Shown one piece after another: positions 56,915-64,000 of a stretch of DNA of 64,000 bases (the stretch's first letter is position 1; each line of letters begins with the position of its first letter). The notes under the pieces were generated by a model. That model searched no databases, was not told the DNA's origin, and saw only the letters and a list, made by a program, of their open reading frames with translations. A program made the position numbers and the translations under genes. This stretch comes from Papaver somniferum (taxonomy: Eukaryota > Streptophyta > Magnoliopsida > Ranunculales > Papaveraceae), in contig NC_039362.1 in assembly GCF_003573695.1 (NCBI RefSeq), positions 16,388,063 to 16,452,062 of the forward strand. The letters are read 5' to 3'.

Positions 56915-57610
56915 TGTAGTGTCATAAAACCACACACTACATCCAATAGTATAGAAGATGAATTAAAACTAAGTAAAGATGCTCAACAAACATAGACACA
57001 AAAATATACGTGGTTCGATATGATTACCTATGTTCACGGGGTGAAAAGATGAATGTTATTTTTTTTTTATTACAAGGTGTTCTCTCCTTCTCAAATGGTG
57101 TAACTCTCAAACTCTCAAATGTAGTGTCTTGTTTCTCTCTCTGTCAACCTGCCTCTCTCTCTCGACCAACCCTTATATTTATAGGCCAAGGTCGACATAC
57201 AACAGAATTACAATGTTGGTCACATTACATCAATTTTAGCTGTTCCCTATCGGACCTGCACTGCTCGCCCGACTTTCTGGTTTGACCGATAGAGTCTTGG
57301 TTTTTGATAGTTCTTCACCCGAGGCCGAGTCTTGATCGTCAGGTTAACATGATGTCGCCCTTCTTTCTTCTTGTTCCTTTGTTTGACCATTTTCCTTCGT
57401 CTGACCGAGTGCTTTCTGACCGTTCGCCCGACCTGTCAGGAGATAAAGGTCACGTCACATCCGACAACTGTTGGGCCATCACGTCCGACCCACGTGATAC
57501 CTCGCTCTTTGCGCCGTTCGGTTCTATCATGTGCTTCGCCGCTCTTTTTTCTTTGATGTATCATAGCTTAGGATCTTTCCACCTAGCCCTGTGGATTATC
57601 TACACCTACA
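56915..57610 (-). repeat. 3' LTR of the second Tat element (inferred ends)
   Basis: Plus-strand left end TGTAGTGTCATAAAACC and right end CACCTACA give TGTAGG...CTACA in the element's own direction, like the other Tat element. TATTTATA (57176-57183) is its TATA box on the minus strand. 57611-57630 is a pyrimidine-rich stretch, i.e. a GAAAGAAGGGG polypurine tract on the minus strand. Only one LTR is in view, so the limits are inferred. Confidence 0.65.
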
Positions 57611-57735
57611 TTTATGCCCCTTCTTTCGCCCGTGTGCTTGGCACGAGGGAAAGAAAATCGTTCCATCTTCCCACGTCCTTGAGCATGCCGAGAATTCCTC
57701 CATGCAGTTCCCCACTAAACATCCCTTTATGACTT

Positions 57736-57776
57736 GTAACCGCTGCTGTCGGTCAAGACACTTCATCCTATAAATA
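57736..57776 (+). promoter_or_regulatory. Predicted promoter of the antisense gene (second Tat element)
   Basis: GTAACCGCTGCT (57736-57747), then TATAAATA (57769-57776), then a pyrimidine-rich leader to the ATG at 58008. The 12-mer is identical to that before the antisense gene of the first Tat element (15876-15887, minus). Confidence 0.6.
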
Positions 57777-58007
57777 TCTCCGTTTATGTTCTCTTTCCTC
57801 TATTCGCCATTTTTAGAGAAACCAAGCGTTGTTCTTTCTTCTTCTTCACCTTCCTTCCTTGCCGACGCCATTAACTCCGGTGACCTTATTATCTTCTCAA
57901 TTTTCATCTTCGCCATTTCCGTTGGTGAGGTTTGCGACAGTCGTGGTTGGTTCCTGTTTTTACTTCTCTCTTCATCAGAGTTCATATTTCTCCGTTTGCT
58001 CTCTGTC

Positions 58008-60839
58008 ATGGCTACTTCTTCTCCGCCAATGACTGAAAAAAGGTGCGTGAGTGATACCTTCTCCGAGAGCGATGTTGTTTCTCTTGATTCCTTATTTTGG
58101 CTTGAGAGTCCTTCCCATCACGATTATCGTGTTATAAATTCCCTTTTTCCTGATGATTCTCCCTCCTTTTCATGTAGGGCTGATAAGAGAGTCTCCAAAG
58201 ACTTGTCTGATGATGAGTTTATTGAACAGTTGAAGGAAGAATTCGGTCTTCAAAACTATGAAGTGACCCTAGTCTCGGTCCAAACGGGTGTGTTGAAGAA
58301 GACCGATGTCGATAAGCATGAGCAGTCGTCCGAGGCGGTCATCGTCACTCGTGGGCAGTTATAACTTGTCCTTCGCTTTCCTCTATACAACCATGCCAGC
58401 CCTTTCTTCGTCCGTATCGGGCCTTGACTCAGTGGAATGGCAACACTTTCCGTCTGATGAATGAGTGGAGAGACCGAGGCGAGGGTCATGGATCTACGGC
58501 CGATTGGTCGACCTATAAGCCTGGAGACGCTCCCGATTACACTTCTGCCAATTTTATCGTGAACTACCGGAGCGGGACAACTACCAATGGCGACCTTGCT
58601 GGTTTTGCTGCTAGCCCTCACTGTCAGAAATCTATGCCCGAGGGTGTTGACAGATTGATGCTAGATGCTGATCCCCTTGGTAAAGGTTCCAACAAGCGTG
58701 CTCGCCACACCAATGACCCATACTGGGAACGATTTCCACTTCTTGTTCGCGGCCAAATTTTGCATGGTAGCTTTCCTCCTCCTCAATTTCCTGCAGAGCC
58801 TTATCCATTCTGGGTGATTAACGATGATAAGGTATGTTGCTTTCTTTCCACTTTCTTTGATTCCTGATGTATCGGCTTGGGGTACTGATTACTTTCTTGT
58901 CGTAGGTTAAGCCTCAGGGCGAGTCTACCAAATCGGCTTCTATTTCCAAGAAGAGGAGTGCTTGCACAAGGGTCGAAGAGGATCAGGGGAAGGTAACAAA
59001 CATATAGCTTTTATTCTAAGTACATGTACTTGCCCATGTCTTTTGCCTTCACGTGTTCTGACGCTGAAACTTGTGTAGAAATTTCCTAGGCGCGAGGATG
59101 AAGATGTTGGAGGGTCCGATACTCGTGGTAGTGAAAGTTTGGTTCCAAGGCGTAATCCTCATCGGGGGAAGGTGGCAAAGGGCGTGGTGTTGAAAATCTC
59201 GGACGTTGTGATCGATATCCCCGATCAAGATGATGAGGACGATATATTCGGGGACGATCAGCTGTTTGATGAGGATGATGGTGGCCAGAAGGAAGCGGAG
59301 GTTTATGTGGAGACTGCTGTTGTGACTCCTGTCGTGCAGTCTGGTGATCAGGGGCCGACCCAAACATCACTCCAAAAGTTGCCCTAGAAGGATGTTGGGT
59401 CTCCCTCGGGTGTTCAGACGTCCTTTACCATATCGGGCCCTATTTGTGATTCGCTTGGCGCATTGCACTCTGAGGAGTTCGGCTCTTATACTGATGAGCA
59501 GATGATTGCTGTCGTGCCCCTGTATCGTGATATCGCGCCGGTCTTTGATAATTTGGTAAGTGATTTGTTTGCACTTTTCCTTTGGATGTTATCGGGCCCG
59601 TTAATCTCGTATTGGGATGAAATTTGTAGGCGTTGAATCGGTCGAGGTTGGAGGCTGCTCTTTGTCGACAGGAGATTAGGAAGTTGGAGGCTGCTCTTTA
59701 GCAGGAAAAGGAACGATCTCGTGATCTGGATATCAAACTCGCCGATGCGCAAGGTATATTGTTTGCAATAGTTGTGTTGATTGAGTTTTTCGTACCAATG
59801 TGCTGAGTCAATTATTATTCTTCTAGCCGAAATATCTAGTATAGATCTAGACGCTTCTTCGGAGTATATGCTTATGAAGAGAAAGTGGGATATCGAGAAA
59901 GATCTTGTGGAGAATCTTCGACAACGAATTTCCAATAAGGATGGGAAGATAGACCGACAGGAGGCAGAGATCCAGCAACTTCAAGAGGAATTGGAAAGAT
60001 ATCGCCTGTTTGAGTATGTCCCCGAAGAGATAGATAACTTACGGTCCCGCTTAGGCATCTTTCAAAGACTTGCTGGTGATAAAACGTTACTAGCCGATAA
60101 TCTGGAGAGTCAAAATGGTTCCCTTAGGCTTCAAAATCGAGATCTTCATGAAGATCGACGACGAATTTTGAGGGAAAAAGCTGTGGCCGAGCAGTCCAAC
60201 CGAGATCTTCTTGAAAGGACCAAGGGTTTCGATAAGCTGTTCAGTGACCTAGAGTGGACCCAAGCCCAGTTATCGATGCTACAAGTGTCCTATAACCGTC
60301 AGAGGGCCGAGTGGAGTGATCACAAGAAATATTGCCCTTCGAATGAGTTCAATGAACAATACTATAATGAGTTAACCTTGAAGCTTTCTAAGGCCGATGA
60401 CGAGTTGTCCAAGTCCGTGGAGTCGTTAGAATCTGTATTGCCAATTCTGTCAGATCTCTGGAGTGCATGTTGGGGCGACCTTAAGACCTAGTTAGTTTGT
60501 TGTTTTTACTCCGTATTCTGCTATGTTCCGTGTTTAATATGCTTATAATGTTTTGTTGCAGCCGAGCAGGGTCGTGTCAAGGATCTGGAGCGAGATGTGC
60601 AAAATCTCGGGCAGGAGGTGGAGCAGTGGAAGAAGGCCGAAGGTGAGGTGAAGGTTAAGCTCCATGCCGCCGAGGCGAGGTCCGAGCAGCTTTCTCAGCA
60701 AATTGTGGACGAGAGAAATGCTCATCAGAGCGAGCTTGATGAGGCGATCAAGGCCGGTGTGAACGAGTACATCGCGCAAAAGCGCCGCGAGGTTGCTCAG
60801 AGAAAGGGGGGAGCCGATGTTGTTCCACCCAGGAGTTGA
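58008..60839 (+). CDS. Antisense gene of the second Tat element: spliced, coiled-coil protein
   Basis: Plus-strand gene opposite to pol. Start MATSSPPMTEKRCVSD at 58008. Predicted exons are 58008-58831 (with a frameshift near 58360-58424), 58906-58992, 59079-59555, 59630-59753, 59827-about 60480 and 60562-60839. Introns have GTATG/GTAAC/GTAAG starts and TTGTCGTAG, TTGTGTAG, ATTTGTAG, TTCTTCTAG and TTGTTGCAG ends. Exon 1 holds FPLYNHASPFFVRIG and NGNTFRLMNEW, parallel to the first element's antisense protein and to PF04195-type sequences. Exon 3 is acidic (DIPDQDDEDDIFGDD). Exons 4-6 are long coiled coils (QRISNKDGKIDRQEAEIQQL; KKAEGEVKVKLHAAEAR). Stops at about 59386 and 59699 and the exon-1 frameshift suggest a decaying copy, or in part RNA-level choices I cannot see. 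The GT donor of exon 5 is unclear. Function unknown. Confidence 0.75.
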
Positions 60840-61365
60840 TCATGTCTTTTATAGTGTTGCGCCACTAATTTTCCCTTTGTCGCGGGTTGTAATTCGTTTG
60901 AACACTTGACCAATGCTTCTTTGAACAACTTCTTTGAATGGGGTGATGCGTCGCCAAGCTTGTTTTTCTTTTTTCTTTTCCTTGACAATTTCCGCCTTTA
61001 TCATTGTGTAGACGGTGTTTTATTTTATGGTTGCTATCTTGTTGTTTGTGCTCCGTATCTGCATTTGATGTCACATGCATTAGTATTAGTGCCTTTTCTA
61101 TCGAACACACTCAACAAGGAGGGTCATCGGGCCCGATGCCATGTCCCAGCCGAGGTATCTCATCACTATATTTTAGATTCAGTGGAAGGGTTTTAGTCGT
61201 CCTAGTTCTAGGCCCGATAATCCCGAGTGGTTATCGACCAACCAACTCGGGCAAGTGGTCACGGCCACCTGTGATGGGGGTAACCTTTCATATGTAAGTA
61301 GGTTACCTAGATGAGAAGAAATCTTATCTTAACAACCTTTGGTATATGGCTTCCAACCACCAGTA
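60840..61365. other. Spacer between antisense gene and tandem repeats
   Basis: 60840-61110 would hold the 3' end of the antisense transcript. 61110-61310 is GC-richer (GGGCCCGATGCC, AGTGGTCACGGCC) without a frame. Confidence 0.5.
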
Positions 61366-61605
61366 CCCTTAGGCTACCTCAGCACTTGCACACTGCCATT
61401 GCCCCGAGTATCGAATAGCCAGTCGACTGTAAGTCACCTCGGCACTTCCACACTGGCTTTGCCCCGAGTACGAATGACCATTCAAGTGTAAGTGACCTCG
61501 GCACTTCCTCACTGGCTTTGCCCCGAGTACGAATAACCATTCGAGTGTAAGTCACCTCGGCACTTCCTCACTGGCTTTGCCCCGAGTACGAATGACCATT
61601 GGTCG
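61366..61605. repeat. Four tandem units of about 59 bp
   Basis: Units share GTAAGT(C/G)ACCTCGGCACTT, CC(A/T)CACTGGCTTTGCCCCGA and GTACGAATGACCATTC. The first is the most diverged. They lie between the end of pol and the antisense gene. Confidence 0.93.
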
Positions 61606-61682
61606 CTCATGTCATATTTCATACTCCTTGCGGTTTTAAAGAAATTAATGACAAGTATGTTTACCTGTTTCCATCGAACCCC

Positions 61683-62600
61683 TCATGGGTAATAGACTTT
61701 CAGATGTTGAGCGTTCCACGCTTTTAACTCGGGTTTTCCGTCTGGTTTGAGTAATCGATAAGCTCCCTCATCATCTTTAGACACGATTGTGTATGCTCCT
61801 CCCCACCTTGCCGCTAGTTCACCGCCCTTTTTGTCACGTTCCCAATCGGCTAGATATTTCAACACTAACTGCCCCGGTTGAAACTCTCTTGGTCGAACTC
61901 GTTTGTTCTATTCTCGTTGTAGTCTCCTTTGGTAATTCTCCATTTTTTGCAACGCCATCTCCCTTGTTTCCTCCAAGTCATCGAGCTTGGCCAATATTAG
62001 ATCTGCCGATATGTTTCGCCTCCCGGCTTCAGTTCTTGTGGTGGGTATCATTGTTTCAGTTGGTAGTATCGCTTCGGTTCCATAGGTCATCATGAAAGGT
62101 GATAGCCCCGTTGCTTCCCTTCGAGTGGTTCGATAGGCCCATAAAACATTGTAGAGTTCTTCGCACCAATCACCGTATTCTCCATCTAATTTTTTCTTCA
62201 TATTGTCGGTGATAGTTTTGTTTGTGATCTCGGCCTGCCCATTACTTTGAGGGTATATGGGGGTAGCCTTGCTTTTTCTGATGTTGTAGGTGTTAAATAG
62301 TAGGTCGATGTTTTCTCCCTGGAGTTGTTTTCCATTATCCGATACAATGGCCGCCGGTACTCCGAAATGACATATGATGTGCTCCCAAATGAACCTGAAA
62401 ACGTCTTTGTCACGGATATGTCTCAGTGGTACCGCCTCCACCCATTTAGTGAAGTAATTCGTCGCTACTATTAAGTATTTTATCTTCCCCGATCCCACAT
62501 GTAATGGTCCCACGATATCGATCCCCCACATTCCGAAGGGCCAGGGGCTTACTACCGAGTTTAGGGTTACTGACGGTGCATGTATCTTCTTACCAAACCG
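61683..62600 (-). pseudogene. Tat integrase (core and C-terminal part)
   Basis: Continuous with the frame to the right except for two in-frame TAG codons (62601-62603 and about 61908-61910). The catalytic core has MWGIDIVGPL (first D), IVSDNGKQL (second D) and PQSNGQAEITNK (E). It is followed by AYRTTRREATGLSPFMMTYG and the C-terminal GGAYTIVSKDDEGAYRLL, ending WNAQHLKVYYP. No chromodomain follows, as expected for Tat. Integrase inserts the cDNA into the host genome. The two nonsense codons are single-base lesions in an otherwise intact frame. Confidence 0.92.
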
Positions 62601-62603
62601 CTA

Positions 62604-64000
62604 GCATTCTTCGCAAGCTTGCGCCATTTTTTTTGCATCATCGTTCATATATGACCAAAAGTATCCCATCGTTTTCGCTCTCGCTGACAGACTTCGCCCC
62701 GAGCTGTGATTTCCGGCTGCTCCATAGTGTAGTTCATTCAAGATTGTCTGGCCTTCTTCCTTACTTAAGCATCTTAAGAGTGGTCCCAGGTATGATTTCC
62801 TGAATAGGATTCCGTCTCTTAGCTCATAAGCGGCCGATTTAATTTTCACTTTGTTGATCTCGGGTCGCCCCTTGGGTAACTTTCCTGTCTCCAAGTACGA
62901 ATGAATCGGCTTTCTCCAATCTCCGTCCGGATATCTGTCGGTCGTGTTGATAGCAACGTCGACGTGCACCTCGGGTGTCTCTGGTATAGATGGGGCGAGG
63001 AGTCTCATGACATGAATACCCTCCACACTTGGGTCTGTGAGCTGGGATGCAATATGTGCCAATGCGTCCGAGTGTTGATTATCTTTTCTGCATATGTGGC
63101 GAAATTTGATGCTGGGGATCTGGTCGATATAGAATTGGGCGAGCTCCCAGTACTTCTGCAAAATCGGGTCGTGGATGGCGTATTTGCCTGTAATTTGTCG
63201 GATCACCAACTGTGAGTCGCTAGTTAGTCTTACATCTTGTAGGCCCATCTCGACGATTAATCTCAGGGCGTGAATCGCAGCTTCGTACTCGGTGACGTTG
63301 TTTTTCGCCTTAAATTCCAATCTAAACGAATGGACCATTTTTCGTCCCTTTGGTGTGGTATAGACTATCCCAAGTCCCGATCCATCTTTGTTCGACGCTC
63401 CACCGACGAATACTTCCCAACGTGATGGGCTACTTGCTTTGAGTAAGTCGGCTGGGTATTCTCGATCTTCTTCCATTCCGGGTATGTCCTCGACCTCATC
63501 TTCGTCGCTTAGTGGAAAATCTACCAAGAAATCTGCCACTACTTGTGTCTTCACTGTTGTCCTCATTTCGTAGAAAACATTGAACTGTTTAATTTGCGCC
63601 CCCCATTTGGAGATCCTTCCAGATCGACCTGCATTGTCCAGTACCGCCTCAATAGGTGATTTTGTGAGCACGCGGATCCGATGGGCTTGGAAATACGTCC
63701 TTAGCTTTAGGGTGACGAAAGCTAGCGCTAGAATCATCTGTTCCATCCTTGTATAATTTTTCTCGGTCGGACTTAATGTTTTGCTGATGAAGTAAACAGG
63801 CTTTTCCTCGCTCCCTTCATTTCGAACTAAGACTGCACTGATAGCATATGAAGTTCCTCCGAGGTATAATGTGAGGACCTCCAATGGATCGGGTCTTTGT
63901 AATACTAGAAGACTTGCAAGATATAGCTTAATATTCTGAAACGCCTCCTCACAGGCGTCCGTCCATTTGAATTTCTCTCCCTTTTTAAGAGTGCTAAAGA
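62604..64000 (-). pseudogene. Tat pol: RNase H, second (archaeal-like) RNase H, integrase zinc domain; truncated by the window edge
   Basis: Minus-strand frame open from the edge region (63884) to 62604. About 63884-63550 is the retroviral-type RNase H (AISAVLVRNEG, YFISKTLSPTEKNY). About 63430-63020 is a second RNase H (WEVFVGGASNKDGSGLGIVY, TEYEAAIHALRL, LTSDSQLVIRQI, HSDALAHIASQL), the extra domain characteristic of Tat elements. Its first catalytic Asp (usually FVDGAS) is Gly here, while E, D and the last D remain. About 62760-62610 is the integrase zinc motif (HYGAAGNHSSGR..., CEEC). A TAG follows CEEC. The RT is only hinted at past 63884. Confidence 0.92.

Larger units (their letters stand above)
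56915..64000 (-). mobile_element. Tat-type LTR retrotransposon, minus orientation, 3' half (runs off the window)
   Basis: From left to right: 3' LTR (56915-57610), antisense-gene promoter and gene on the plus strand (57736-60839), spacer with 59-bp tandem repeats (61366-61605), then pol on the minus strand (61683 to beyond 64000). Two RNase H domains in pol and an antisense gene before the 3' LTR mark the Tat lineage. Gag, protease, most of RT and the 5' LTR lie beyond the right edge. Confidence 0.88.

Noticed and set aside
57010..57732. Plus-strand open frames in the second Tat LTR
   Set aside because: They overlap the LTR promoter and polypyrimidine runs and show no domain; treated as LTR sequence.
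57786..58007. Upstream Met at 57786 as start of the antisense gene of the second Tat element
   Set aside because: It lies only about 10 bp after the TATA box and the segment reads like a hydrophobic, pyrimidine-rich leader; MATSSPP at 58008 is the better start.

Overview
The window is nuclear DNA of a flowering plant. It has few host genes, spliced exons, AT-rich spacers and deep layers of transposable elements. The copia LTRs, with tandem GTCCGCGAAC-type motifs, and a set of gag-only elements remind me of a poppy-like early eudicot (Papaveraceae). That assignment is a guess from repeat style; no species-diagnostic gene was seen. No rRNA, tRNA, CRISPR array or prokaryotic operon was found.

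Layout. 1-4335: repeat-poor to degenerate spacer with a GGT/GGTGAT microsatellite and diverged LTR-like pieces. 4344-5074: a hAT-type non-autonomous element with a perfect 8-bp target duplication. 5085-16664: a minus-strand chromovirus (Ty3/gypsy) pol pseudogene, split inside its reverse transcriptase by a complete 8.9-kb LTR element of Tat type (7576-16489). That element has gag and a broken protease, no RT or integrase, and a long spliced gene on the opposite strand. 16665-27858: a minus-strand copia LTR, itself split by a composite gag-only copia element (LTR-gag-LTR-gag-partial LTR, 17797-27344). 27859-30632: a truncated gene start, a second hAT element and hAT-like repeats.

30767-34086 is the best host gene, a four-exon C2H2 zinc-finger protein of the ZNF511 family. 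34958-35513: a third hAT element built of tandem repeats. 35926-39804: a LINE insertion whose coding part is inverted relative to its tail, with a 15-bp target duplication and a solo LTR inside it. 39951-42110: a broken Ty1/copia gag-protease region. 42967-49778: a large Mutator-like element full of a near-palindromic 20-mer. 50589-51437: a short SPT16-like gene. 52033-52554: a truncated DUF247 gene. 52930-55676: a small gag-only gypsy-type element (TR-GAG-like). 56915-64000: the 3' half of a second Tat element on the minus strand. It has integrase, two RNase H domains and, on the plus strand, another intron-containing antisense gene.

The most interesting observation is that two different Tat elements in one window each carry an antisense gene. 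Both genes appear to have about six exons in the same order (N-terminal domain, short exon, acidic exon, coiled-coil exons), their own TATA box, and a shared 12-bp motif GTAACCGCTGCT upstream. The introns lie antisense to the element's genomic RNA, so splicing of that RNA would not remove them during retrotransposition. Other items of note are three unrelated LTR lineages that each keep gag but have lost pol, a within-window empty site proving one hAT insertion, and the palindrome-filled Mutator-like element.
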